Source: Candidatus Contendibacter sp. | GTDB taxonomy: Bacteria > Pseudomonadota > Gammaproteobacteria > Competibacterales > Competibacteraceae | Direction of reading: 5' to 3' | Assembly: GCA_029624765.1 (NCBI GenBank) | Contig: JARSSO010000045.1 | Coordinates: 62,001 to 126,000, forward strand | DNA: 64,000 nt | Part shown: piece after piece, positions 50,150 to 59,873 of the stretch | Layout of the letters: every line of letters begins with the position of its first letter | Numbering within the stretch: the first letter of the stretch is position 1 | The notes under the pieces: model-generated | What the model was told of the DNA's origin: nothing | Database searches by the model: none | Seen by the model: the letters and a program-made list of their open reading frames with translations, nothing else | Program-made: the position numbers and the translations under genes

Positions 50150-51121
50150 ATGACCGCGATTTCCGATTCGCCCCCACTGGTCCCGTGCCTGATGGGGCCG
50201 ACCGCGTCGGGCAAAACCGCGCTGGCGGTCGAACTGGCCCAACGGCTGCCGCTCGAAATCGTCAGCGTGGATTCGGCGCTGGTTTACTGGGGGATGGACA
50301 TCGGCACGGCCAAGCCCGACGCGGAGACCCGCCGCATCGCGCCCCATCGCCTGGTGGATATCCTCGACCCCGCCGAAGCCTACTCCGCCGGTCGGTTTCG
50401 CGCCGACGCCCTGCGCGAGATCGCCGCCATTCGGGCCGTGGGCCGGGTACCGCTGCTGGTGGGGGGCACCATGCTCTATTTTCGGGCCCTGGAACGGGGG
50501 CTGGCGGAGCTGCCCACCGCCGACCCCGCCCTCCGCGCCCGCCTGGCGGCGGAGCTGGCCGAGCAGGGCGGCCCCGCCATGCACGCGCGACTGGCGCGGC
50601 TCGACCCGGCGGCGGCGGCGCGCATTCATCCCCACGATCCGCAACGGATTCAGCGCGCGCTCGAAGTTTACGAACTTACCGGGCGGCCGTTGACGGAACT
50701 TTGGGCCCAGCGGCGCAACGAATCATTGCCGTTTCGCACCGTCAAACTGATCGTGGCGCCGGCCGAGCGGCGCGTGTTGCACGAGCGTATCGAACGCCGA
50801 TTCAACATGATGCTGGAGCAGGGTTTCGTCGCCGAGGTGGAACGTCTGCGCGCCCGCAGTGACCTCGATCCGGACCTGCCCTCGATGCGGGCGGTCGGCT
50901 ACCGGCAGGTCTGGGCTTACCTGGATGGCGCGCTGGATCGCGCGGCCATGGTGGAGCGCGGCATCGTGGCCACCCGCCAGTTCGCCAAGCGGCAACTGAC
51001 CTGGCTACGGGCGGAGTCTCAATCCATCCGGCTGGACAGCGACGAAAACCGCGTGCTGGACCGGGCCGTCGCCCACCTGCGCGAGCAAGGGATTTTTCCG
51101 AACATGTCAAGATGCTTATGA
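50150..51121 (+). CDS. miaA: tRNA dimethylallyltransferase
   Basis: 323 residues, adds the isopentenyl group to A37 of tRNAs reading U-initial codons. The P-loop [14 protein letters not shown] and the motifs [26 protein letters not shown] and [14 protein letters not shown] are conserved. Usual place between mutL and hfq. Confidence 0.97.
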   Translation: MTAISDSPPLVPCLMGPTASGKTALAVELAQRLPLEIVSVDSALVYWGMDIGTAKPDAETRRIAPHRLVDILDPAEAYSAGRFRADALREIAAIRAVGRVPLLVGGTMLYFRALERGLAELPTADPALRARLAAELAEQGGPAMHARLARLDPAAAARIHPHDPQRIQRALEVYELTGRPLTELWAQRRNESLPFRTVKLIVAPAERRVLHERIERRFNMMLEQGFVAEVERLRARSDLDPDLPSMRAVGYRQVWAYLDGALDRAAMVERGIVATRQFAKRQLTWLRAESQSIRLDSDENRVLDRAVAHLREQGIFPNMSRCL

Positions 51122-51143
51122 TAAAATGTAACCGCTTTCGGGC

Positions 51144-51172
51144 GACCGCCATCCACTCGGGCGATGGCGGTC
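51144..51172 (+). promoter_or_regulatory. Perfect hairpin in the miaA-hfq gap
   Basis: GACCGCCATC (51144-51153) pairs completely with GATGGCGGTC (51163-51172) over a nine-base loop. No T-run follows, so it is not a standard terminator; it could be a leader structure for hfq autoregulation or a processing site. TATGATAAAAT at about 51116-51126 could be a promoter -10 region just upstream. Confidence 0.5.
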
Positions 51173-51362
51173 CACCCCGCGATCTTCGATCATCCCACGG
51201 GCCACACATCATGGGAAGTGATGAGCCGGTCGTCCGGCGGAACGCTCTGGGAAGCAGCGCGCCTAGCGGCGCGTCATCCGTTTCCTTGAATTTTTAGCGA
51301 GCATTCTCGCGTTCGTTGTTGATAGGTTTTTCCAAGTCTCATAAAAACAGGGGAGAATCATG

Positions 51363-51617
51363 ATGGCAAAAGGTCATTCCCTCCAGGAACCGTTCCTGAA
51401 CGCCTTGCGCAAGGAGCGGATTCCGGTTTCGGTCTATCTGGTCAACGGCATCAAGTTGCAGGGTCAGATCGAATCCTTCGACCAGTTCGTGGTGCTGCTC
51501 AAGAACAGCGTCAGTCAGATGATCTACAAGCACGCCATTTCCACGGTGGTGCCGGTACGCAACGTGCGGCTGAATCTGGCGATGGACGACAGCAGCGCGG
51601 GCGGCGAGCAGTCCTGA
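51363..51617 (+). CDS. hfq: RNA chaperone Hfq
   Basis: 84 residues, Sm-like hexameric chaperone. The core [20 protein letters not shown] to [19 protein letters not shown] matches Hfq, including the Sm2 YKHA motif; the C-terminal tail is short. Two ATG codons are adjacent (51360, 51363); the second matches the usual MAKG start and has better spacing from AGGGGAG. Confidence 0.97.
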   Translation: MAKGHSLQEPFLNALRKERIPVSVYLVNGIKLQGQIESFDQFVVLLKNSVSQMIYKHAISTVVPVRNVRLNLAMDDSSAGGEQS

Positions 51618-51646
51618 CGGGCGCAAGCGTAGGCGCGGGAGGCGGT

Positions 51647-52960
51647 TTGTTCGAACGTCCGCGCGGGGGCGAACGTGCCGTTCTGGTGCGTTTGCCGCTG
51701 AACGGGACCGAGGAATCCCAGGACGCCGCCGAGTTTCGGGAATTGGCCGCTTCGGCGGGCGCCGAGTGCGTGGCCCTGATCACCGGCCGCCGACAGACTC
51801 CCGATCCACGCCTGTTCGTCGGCGGCGGCAAGGCCGAGGAAATCCGCGCGGCGGCCGAGGCGCACGGAGCGGAACTGGTCCTGTTCGATCATGCCCTGTC
51901 GCCGAGCCAGGAGCGCAATCTGGAAGCCTTCCTGAAATGCCGGGTCGTGGATCGCACCGGCCTGATCCTGGATATCTTCGCCCAGCGCGCCCGCAGCTTC
52001 GAAGGCAAGCTTCAGGTGGAACTGGCGCAATTGCGGCACTGGTCCAGCCGGCTGGTGCGCGGCTGGACGCACCTGGAACGGCAGCGCGGCGGCATCGGCC
52101 TGCGCGGTCCCGGCGAGACCCAGTTGGAAACCGACCGGCGGCTGCTGGCCGACCGCATCCGGCAGATTCGCCTGCGGCTGGAGCGGGTCGAGCGCCAGCG
52201 CGCGCAGGGGCGACGGGCGCGACGCAAGGCCGATTTGCCGACCGTTTCGCTGGTGGGCTATACCAACGCCGGAAAATCCACCCTGTTCAACGCTTTGACC
52301 CAGGCGAGCGTGTACGCGGCCGATCAGTTGTTCGCCACCCTGGACCCGACCTTGCGCCGACTGGAGTTGCCGGGCGCGGAGTCGGTGGTGCTGGCCGATA
52401 CGGTCGGCTTCATCAATCGCCTGCCCCACGAACTGGTGGCCGCGTTCCGCGCGACCTTGCGGGAAACCCGCGAGGCCAGTCTGCTGTTGCAGGTGATCGA
52501 CGCCAGCCATCCCGACCGGGACGCGGTGATTGCGCGGGTTGAGGCGGTCCTGACGGAAATCGGCGCCGACGGAGCCCCACAACTGCGGGTGTTCAACAAG
52601 ATCGACCTCAGCGGCGAACCGCCCCGGCTGGAACGTGACGCCGAAGGTCAAGCACGCGCCGTGTGGCTGTCGGCGACAACCGGCGCGGGTATCGACCTGT
52701 TGCTGGCGGCATTGACCGAACGGCTGCGGGGCGAGGCCGTGCATGGCTGGTTGAGCTTGCCGCCAGCTGCGGCCCGGCTGCGGGCCAAGCTGTTCAACCT
52801 GGGCGCGGTGGTGGCCGAGCGCGCCGGCCCCGATGGCGAATGGCTGATCGAGGTTCGCACGTCACGTGGTAACCTGGAGTGGCTGCGCCGCCGCGAAGGA
52901 TTGCGGATGGAATGGGTGCGTTCGGGTTTTGAAATCCCGGTGGTATCAACGGTGATCTGA
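51647..52960 (+). CDS. hflX: Ribosome-associated GTPase HflX
   Basis: 437 residues, TTG start. An N-terminal HflX domain (LFVGGGKAEEIR, FDHALSPSQERNLE) with a long coiled coil (RGGIGLRGPGETQLETDRR) precedes the G domain: G1 GYTNAGKSTLFN, G3 DTVGFI, G4 NKID. It splits or rescues ribosomes under stress. It follows hfq as in E. coli. Confidence 0.96.
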   Translation: MFERPRGGERAVLVRLPLNGTEESQDAAEFRELAASAGAECVALITGRRQTPDPRLFVGGGKAEEIRAAAEAHGAELVLFDHALSPSQERNLEAFLKCRVVDRTGLILDIFAQRARSFEGKLQVELAQLRHWSSRLVRGWTHLERQRGGIGLRGPGETQLETDRRLLADRIRQIRLRLERVERQRAQGRRARRKADLPTVSLVGYTNAGKSTLFNALTQASVYAADQLFATLDPTLRRLELPGAESVVLADTVGFINRLPHELVAAFRATLRETREASLLLQVIDASHPDRDAVIARVEAVLTEIGADGAPQLRVFNKIDLSGEPPRLERDAEGQARAVWLSATTGAGIDLLLAALTERLRGEAVHGWLSLPPAAARLRAKLFNLGAVVAERAGPDGEWLIEVRTSRGNLEWLRRREGLRMEWVRSGFEIPVVSTVI

Positions 52961-52977
52961 CGAGGTTAGGGTACGAC

Positions 52978-54285
52978 ATGGCCTGGAATGAACCCGGTGG
53001 TGGCAATCGCGATCCCTGGAGTGGGGGGGGACGCGAGCAGGGGCCGCCCGATCTGGATGAAGTCGTCCGCAAGCTGTCGGACAAGTTCGGCGCCCTGCTG
53101 GGGGGGCGGCGCGGTGGAAACGGCGGCGGCGCGGCCGATTCGGGCGGTCCGGGTTCCGGGTTCGCCGGCATCGGTCTGATCGTCGCCGTCATCGCCGTGA
53201 TCGGCTGGCTGATCGCCAGCATCTACATCGTGAACGAAGGCGAGCGCGGCGTGGTGTTGCGGTTTGGGCGTTACCTGGAAACCACCCTGCCCGGCCCGCA
53301 TCTGCGGTTTTTCCCGATTGACCGGGTGGAAATCGTCAATCTCGAACAGCGGCGATTCCGGGAAATCGGCTATCGCTCCGGCGCGGGCGGCGCGCGTCAG
53401 CCGGCGGTGCGCACGGTGCCCAAGGAAGCGTTGATGCTGACCCAGGACGAAAACATCGTCGACGTGCGACTGGCGGTGCAATACCAGATCAGCGATCCCC
53501 GCGCCTATCTGTTCAACGTGCTCGATCCGGAGAGCGTGCTGGTGCACGTGGTGGAAAGCGCCGCCCGCGAAACCATCGGCAAGAGCACCATGGACTTCGT
53601 GCTGACCGAGGGTCGCAGCAATATCGTAGCCGACATCAAGACCCTGGCGCAGCGCATTCTGGACAGCTACGGCCCCGATCCAGAGCAGCCGACCAAAACC
53701 GCGACGCCTCAAAAAGAAGGAGAACCACCTCCGCCAAGCAAGGGCGCCGGTCTGCAAATCGTGACCGTCGTGCTTCAGGACGCCCAGCCGCCCGAGGAGG
53801 TGCAGGACGCTTTCGCCGACGCGATCAAGGCGCGCGAGGACGAGCAGCGGTTGAAGAACGAGGCCGAGGCTTACGCCAACGAAGTGATTCCCCGGGCGCG
53901 CGGTCAGGCGGCGCGGCGGTTGCAGGAAGCGTCGGCCTACAAGGAGCAGGCCATCGCCGAGGCCCAGGGCGAAGCCAGCCGATTCGAGCAATTGCTGGTC
54001 GCCTATGAGAAGGCGCCGGAAGTGACCCGCGAGCGGCTGTATCTGGAAACCCTGGAAACGGTACTGGCACGGTCCAGCAAGGTGCTGGTGGACGTGAAGG
54101 GAACCAATAACCTGTTGTACCTGCCGCTCGATCGTCTGCTCAAGTCCGGAGAGGGGACGGAGCCGCGCGCCGCGCGGCTGGGCGTCTCGTCGGCCGAACC
54201 GTTGCCAGCCACTTCGACCACGGCCGACGACAACGCGGCGGCCGGCCGTTTGCGCGATGTGAACCGTACCCGGGAGGTGCGCTGA
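52978..54285 (+). CDS. hflK: FtsH modulator HflK
   Basis: 435-residue SPFH/Band 7 protein. A Gly-rich cytoplasmic N-terminus precedes one membrane helix (GIGLIVAVIAVIGWLIASIYIV), then the SPFH domain (NEGERGVVLRFGRY) and a helical tail. It forms a cage with HflC around the FtsH protease. The N-terminus contains runs of eight and seven G bases that could be sites of replication slippage. It abuts hflC with a one-base overlap. Confidence 0.96.
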   Translation: MAWNEPGGGNRDPWSGGGREQGPPDLDEVVRKLSDKFGALLGGRRGGNGGGAADSGGPGSGFAGIGLIVAVIAVIGWLIASIYIVNEGERGVVLRFGRYLETTLPGPHLRFFPIDRVEIVNLEQRRFREIGYRSGAGGARQPAVRTVPKEALMLTQDENIVDVRLAVQYQISDPRAYLFNVLDPESVLVHVVESAARETIGKSTMDFVLTEGRSNIVADIKTLAQRILDSYGPDPEQPTKTATPQKEGEPPPPSKGAGLQIVTVVLQDAQPPEEVQDAFADAIKAREDEQRLKNEAEAYANEVIPRARGQAARRLQEASAYKEQAIAEAQGEASRFEQLLVAYEKAPEVTRERLYLETLETVLARSSKVLVDVKGTNNLLYLPLDRLLKSGEGTEPRAARLGVSSAEPLPATSTTADDNAAAGRLRDVNRTREVR

Positions 54286-55166
54286 TGGCCCTGTCACGAT
54301 GGCCGATGTCCCGCAACGTGTCGCTGGGCGCGCTGGGCGCCGTGGTGGCGTTGCTGGCGATGTCCCCGTTCACGGTGGACGAAACCCAAACCGCCATCCG
54401 CTTCCAACTGGGCGAGATCGTCCAGGCCAACTACCAGCCGGGCCTGCACTGGAAATGGCCACTGATCAATAACGTCCGCAAGTTCGACCGGCGGTTGCAG
54501 ACCCTGGACACCGAGCCGGAGCGGTTCCTGACCGCCGAGAAGAAGAACGTGATCGTGGATTCCTTCGCCATGTGGCGGATCGAGGACGTGCGCCAGTTCT
54601 ATACCCGGGTCGGCGGCGATCCAGTCCAAGCCAACGTGCGGCTCGATCAAATCGTCAAGGACGGCCTGCGCAGCGAGTTCAGCAAGCGCACGATCCAGGA
54701 GGTGGTGTCGGGCGACCGCGATCAGATCATGGAAACCCTCAGTCGTTTGCTGCGGGAACAGGCTACCCAACTGGGCATCGCCGCCGTGGACGTGCGGATC
54801 AAGCGCATCGACCTGCCGCCGGACGTCAGCAATTCGGTGTTCAGCCGGATGAAGGCCGAACGATTGCGGGTCGCCAAGGATTTCCGCTCGCGCGGCGGCG
54901 AGGCGGCCGAGCGTATCCGCGCCGACGCCGACCGGCAGAGCACGGTGCTGCTGGCCGAAGCCTACCGCGACGCCGAGCGCCAGCGCGGCGAGGGCGATGC
55001 CCAAGCCACCGACATCTACGCCCAGGCTTATGGCAAGAACCGGGATTTCTACAGCTTCCATCGCAGTCTGGCGGCCTATCGGCAGAGCTTCAATTCCAGG
55101 GACGACGTGCTGGTCGTGCAACCGGAAGGTTCCCAGTTCTTCCGTTTCTTCAATCAGTCGCAATGA
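54285..55166 (+). CDS. hflC: FtsH modulator HflC
   Basis: 293-residue SPFH partner of HflK. N-terminal membrane anchor, then VDETQTAIRFQLGEIV and the conserved SPFH segments, ending with the typical YGKNRDFYSFHRSLAAYRQ. TGATG links it to the hflK stop. Confidence 0.96.
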   Translation: MALSRWPMSRNVSLGALGAVVALLAMSPFTVDETQTAIRFQLGEIVQANYQPGLHWKWPLINNVRKFDRRLQTLDTEPERFLTAEKKNVIVDSFAMWRIEDVRQFYTRVGGDPVQANVRLDQIVKDGLRSEFSKRTIQEVVSGDRDQIMETLSRLLREQATQLGIAAVDVRIKRIDLPPDVSNSVFSRMKAERLRVAKDFRSRGGEAAERIRADADRQSTVLLAEAYRDAERQRGEGDAQATDIYAQAYGKNRDFYSFHRSLAAYRQSFNSRDDVLVVQPEGSQFFRFFNQSQ

Positions 55167-55223
55167 CCCGGACAGCTCGCCAGACAGACGACGGCGCCGC
55201 ACCACCGCCGACCGAACACCGCC

Positions 55224-55409
55224 ATGTGGGATGAACTGCTGGCGGCGTTTGGGCTGATGCTGGTTCTGGAAGGCATCCTGCCGTTTCTCAACCCCGGCGC
55301 CTTGCGCCAAACCTTGCTGCATATTGCCCACCTGCAAGACCGCGTGTTGCGGCTGGCGGGTTTAGCCAGCATGGCGCTGGGATTGCTGGTGCTGTATTTT
55401 TTCCGCTGA
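55224..55409 (+). CDS. DUF2065 (YjeT-like) small membrane protein
   Basis: 61 residues with two hydrophobic helices: MWDELLAAFGLMLVLEGILPFLNPG and a C-terminal helix ending VLYFFR. DUF2065 is standard between hflC and hisZ/purA; its function is unknown. Confidence 0.88.
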   Translation: MWDELLAAFGLMLVLEGILPFLNPGALRQTLLHIAHLQDRVLRLAGLASMALGLLVLYFFR

Positions 55410-55464
55410 AGCCCTCCATGGATCCGTCCGTCGCCCGCCGTTCCCGATTTGTACCCTCTCCGCC

Positions 55465-56658
55465 ATGACCGTCGAAGATCGCTGGCTGTTGCCCGAAGGC
55501 ATCGAGGAAATCCTGCCCCCCGCCGCCGGTCGGCTGGAACGACTGCGCCGCGACCTGCTCGACCTCTACGCCGGTTGGGGTTACGAACTGGTGGTTCCAC
55601 CGCTGATCGAGTTTCTGGAATCGCTGCTGACCGGTACGGGCAACGACCTGGAACTGCAGACTTTCAAATTGACCGACCAGCTCAGCGGCCGGATGATGGG
55701 GGTACGCGCCGACATGACTCCCCAGGTGGCGCGGATCGACGCCCACTTGCTCAAGCGCGACGGGCCGGTCCGGCTGTGCTACATGGGCACGGTGTTGCGC
55801 ACCCGCGCCGACGGCTTCGGCGGTTCCCGCAGCCCGTATCAGGCTGGGGTGGAGCTGTACGGTCATCGTGGCCATGAAAGCGATCTGGAAGTGCTGACGC
55901 TGATGCTGGAAACCCTGGCGGCGGCGGGCATCGACGGGGCGCACCTGGATTTGGCGCACGTGACGATCTTTCGCGAACTGGCGCGACGGGCCGGCCTGGA
56001 CCGGGAACGCGAGGCGTCGCTGTTCGAAGCCCTGCAACGCAAGGCGCTGCCGGAGATCCGTGAGCAACTGACCGCCTGGGCGTTGCCGACCCCATGGAGT
56101 GAGCACTTGCTGGCCCTGGCCGAGCTGAACGGTGGACCGGAGGTACTGGATGAAGCCGAAGTCCGCCTGGCGGCGGCGGGCGAAGGCATTCGCGCGGCGC
56201 TGGCCACCCTGCGGCGGTTGATCGCCGCCTTGCGGTGGCAGTGGCCGGCGCTGCCGATTCATGTGGATCTGGCGGAACTGCGGGGCTATCACTACCACAC
56301 CGGCGTGGTGTTCGCCGCTTACGCGCCGGGGCAGGGGCAGGCGGTGGCCCAAGGTGGACGTTACGACGAGATTGGTCAAGTGTTCGGCCGCGCCCGGCCA
56401 GCCACCGGTTTCAGCACCGATCTGGCGACCCTGCTACTCCTGGGTTCGACGCCGGAAGCGATCAGCGCGGGTATTTACGCGCCGGCGGTTGCGGACATCG
56501 CCCTGGATCGGCGCGTAGCCGAGTTGCGCGGCCGGGGCGCGCGGGTGATTCGGGAATTGCCGGGCGCGGCGGCGGCGCCGGAAGATTTGGGGTGTGATCG
56601 CCGACTGATTTGGCTGGAGGGGGAATGGCGCGTGCTCCCGCTGGCGGCGGTCGCCTGA
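55465..56658 (+). CDS. hisZ: ATP phosphoribosyltransferase regulatory subunit HisZ
   Basis: 397-residue paralogue of histidyl-tRNA synthetase lacking the anticodon domain. LPEGIEEILPPAA, RADMTPQVARID and the HisRS-like motif 3 region ATGFSTDLATLL are visible. HisZ activates the short HisG; the hisZ-purA neighbourhood is typical of gammaproteobacteria without the long HisG. Confidence 0.94.
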   Translation: MTVEDRWLLPEGIEEILPPAAGRLERLRRDLLDLYAGWGYELVVPPLIEFLESLLTGTGNDLELQTFKLTDQLSGRMMGVRADMTPQVARIDAHLLKRDGPVRLCYMGTVLRTRADGFGGSRSPYQAGVELYGHRGHESDLEVLTLMLETLAAAGIDGAHLDLAHVTIFRELARRAGLDREREASLFEALQRKALPEIREQLTAWALPTPWSEHLLALAELNGGPEVLDEAEVRLAAAGEGIRAALATLRRLIAALRWQWPALPIHVDLAELRGYHYHTGVVFAAYAPGQGQAVAQGGRYDEIGQVFGRARPATGFSTDLATLLLLGSTPEAISAGIYAPAVADIALDRRVAELRGRGARVIRELPGAAAAPEDLGCDRRLIWLEGEWRVLPLAAVA

Positions 56659-56675
56659 GCTGGAACATCGACTGA

Positions 56676-57989
<1,314 letters not shown>

Positions 57990-58046
57990 GCGGGGTTCGG
58001 TGGCCCTGTCGGGGAAACCAAATTCGACCATGAAACTTAAAAGCTG

Positions 58047-58592
58047 TCAGGTTGGATCGGCACTGCCGGTTTTCTTACGGCCACTTGCCTTGGGCTTCGT
58101 CGCCGGAACATCTGGCTCTGCTACCTCAGTCCTTTGCTTCAAATCATGAAAATTCATGGTCGGCAACGTTACGGGGCCGGCCAACATGCGCGAAGTAACG
58201 GTCAGCACCTGTTCGCGCACCGCGGCCCACAGTAACGAAGCCCCATTCACCGCAGCCAGATCCTCTGGCGGGGCAAGTTTTTCGGCGCCTTTGCGTACCA
58301 ATACTACACCACGCGCATCGACGTCGATGAGGTAAGGGCAAAACTTGCGTTCCGAAGCTTGGTCCGACGGCTGGTTGTTCACCATGACTTTGAGTGTTAC
58401 GAGAAACAGCCGCCCTCGCTCGTGAGCGGTGTCAATCTCGCCGATGCCAAACTCGGTGTTGATCTCGACCCCATCGAAAACAAAGATTGTCGCGAAGGGA
58501 TTAAGGGGTTCTTTAGGAGCGTGCCTCTCATCGATTTGAACCGATACCTTCTTGAAAAATAACTGCAATAACTGGATCGGAGCAAGCTTCAC
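58047..58592 (-). CDS. SecB-like chaperone of a toxin-antitoxin-chaperone operon
   Basis: 181 residues with SecB-like features: LQLFFKKVSVQIDERHAP resembles the first strand of SecB, NTEFGIGEIDTAHERGRLFLVTLKV the central sheet, and a C-terminal helical region leads to a basic tail (PATKPKASGRKKTG) unlike housekeeping SecB. GTG 58592 overlaps the antitoxin stop (GTGA). In TAC systems such chaperones stabilise an aggregation-prone antitoxin. Confidence 0.8.
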   Translation of the reverse strand: MKLAPIQLLQLFFKKVSVQIDERHAPKEPLNPFATIFVFDGVEINTEFGIGEIDTAHERGRLFLVTLKVMVNNQPSDQASERKFCPYLIDVDARGVVLVRKGAEKLAPPEDLAAVNGASLLWAAVREQVLTVTSRMLAGPVTLPTMNFHDLKQRTEVAEPDVPATKPKASGRKKTGSADPT

Positions 58593-59248
58593 GATGCAAC
58601 TACCTCAAGCAATTCATCCGAATCATTGCAAGCCACAGTTGCTTCAAGCCTGCTTGTGTATTTGATCACCCCCTCTAGTTGCTGCGTAATGCCTACGCGC
58701 TGTTCAATCGACAGCTCCGGCCGCATGGTTTGCTTTCGCGTCACAGAATGATGCGGCATCTGGATCGGTCGCAGCTTCACACGTTGCTCATCTTCGCAGC
58801 GTTCAGTCCATAGCGGCAGATTCACCCCCGCCTTGTCAGCCAGGCATTTCATAACACTGGGCTTTTCGCGTGCTATTGCCAGCAACAGGGTCGTGCTTTC
58901 ATCCGGGTAACTGGTTTCGGACTCGTAGCGGGAAAACGCGATTTTGCCTTTGCCGAAGATGCGGGAGGCCTGCTGTTGCGTCAGCCCATAGCGCTTGCGC
59001 AGATCAAGGATCTCCTCGCCCATGAGCAGCTTGCCGTAGTGCGCCTTGCGGGCGGCCAATGCATGCAGGTTTTCCTTGTGCTGCGATGCCTTGGTGGTTG
59101 TCTCTTCGCAGACGTCACAGACCGAGGTTTGCAATAGCACCTCGACACGCTTGCCATTGGGTTCAAAAACGCGGATGCGCTGCGCGGCCACAAGGTGGCC
59201 CTTGCGGCACACCGGGCACAGCCCAAGATCTTCCGTCGCTTTCATCAT
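58589..59248 (-). CDS. mqsA: MqsA-type antitoxin with C-terminal chaperone-addiction-like extension
   Basis: 219 residues. Two CxxC pairs (CPVCRKGH, CDVCEET) form the zinc domain that binds MqsR. The helix-turn-helix segment (LRKRYGLTQQQASRIFGKGK, then FSRYESETSYPDEST) is MqsA-like. E. coli MqsA has about 131 residues; the additional C-terminal 80 residues here correspond to the ChAD found in chaperone-controlled antitoxins. ATG 59248 or 59245 follows AAGGGG. Confidence 0.85.
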   Translation of the reverse strand: MMKATEDLGLCPVCRKGHLVAAQRIRVFEPNGKRVEVLLQTSVCDVCEETTTKASQHKENLHALAARKAHYGKLLMGEEILDLRKRYGLTQQQASRIFGKGKIAFSRYESETSYPDESTTLLLAIAREKPSVMKCLADKAGVNLPLWTERCEDEQRVKLRPIQMPHHSVTRKQTMRPELSIEQRVGITQQLEGVIKYTSRLEATVACNDSDELLEVVAS

Positions 59249-59261
59249 GATCCCCTTCTCC

Positions 59262-59684
59262 TCAGCGGGAGCCGTGACACGAAACCAGCACCAATCTGAA
59301 CTGGCCAGCGTCATCTACAGAAAACTTCATATAAATTTCCAAACCGCGCGCGTTGCGCTGCTGTCGTATGCAGTCGTAGCGCAGTCGATAAACGTCGCAG
59401 GGGTACATCGCCCCGCCCTTGATCTGACACCACTCCGCATTCTTAAAATCCCCTGATTGCAGACAGCTCAGCATGCGCAGGACGTCATCAAGGCTCCACC
59501 GCTCGTTTTGCAGAGCCCACTCACAGCTATCCGTGGCCATCCAAACCTCATTTTCTCCCAGGGTTCCATTCGACACCAACGCTTGCAGGGCGACCAAATC
59601 AAGCAACGGTCCGCCACGGATTTTGCGCTGTTTGTTCGTCGGTGGAATGAGCGAGCTGCGGTCCCGTTTCCATAGACCTGGCAT
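59262..59684 (-). CDS. mqsR: MqsR-type mRNA interferase toxin
   Basis: 140 residues. The middle and end (LSCLQSGDFKNAEWC, YPCDVYRLRYD, EIYMKFSVDDAGQFRLVLVS) align by eye with the E. coli MqsR pattern (SESDFYKS, WQDVYRP, VYLKIT). It is longer than the usual 98 residues by an N-terminal basic extension. No Shine-Dalgarno precedes ATG 59684 and -10-like bases lie immediately upstream, so translation may be leaderless or start further in. Confidence 0.82.
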   Translation of the reverse strand: MPGLWKRDRSSLIPPTNKQRKIRGGPLLDLVALQALVSNGTLGENEVWMATDSCEWALQNERWSLDDVLRMLSCLQSGDFKNAEWCQIKGGAMYPCDVYRLRYDCIRQQRNARGLEIYMKFSVDDAGQFRLVLVSCHGSR

Positions 59685-59686
59685 CT

Positions 59687-59708
59687 AGTTTATCACCATG
59701 ATAAGTTT
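59687..59708 (-). promoter_or_regulatory. Palindromic operator/promoter of mqsRA-secB
   Basis: TTATCACCATGATAA (59690-59704) is a perfect 6-3-6 inverted repeat directly before the mqsR start, suited to binding by the MqsA helix-turn-helix dimer. It differs from the E. coli mqsRA operator sequence known from the literature. Confidence 0.5.
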
Positions 59709-59873
59709 AGGTCTGAAATTCACACTTTCAAGCCCGCCAGCGAGCAGGCCTGTTCCGCCAACCGAAAGAATCACTTCCAGTATACACCCCACCCCACCTT
59801 AACCCCCTCCTCGCCAGGTGTTTTTTGACAGTCTCTGAAAAGCGTGTGGTGTCCTATCGGGCTGAAAGCAGTC

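Noticed and set aside
53020..53105. G-runs in hflK as a phase-variation switch
   Set aside because: HflK is a housekeeping gene with a normally Gly-rich N-terminus; the runs are explained by Gly codons.
58047..58592. Housekeeping SecB
   Set aside because: Sequence is diverged, has a basic tail and is coupled to mqsA, so a TA-associated chaperone fits better.
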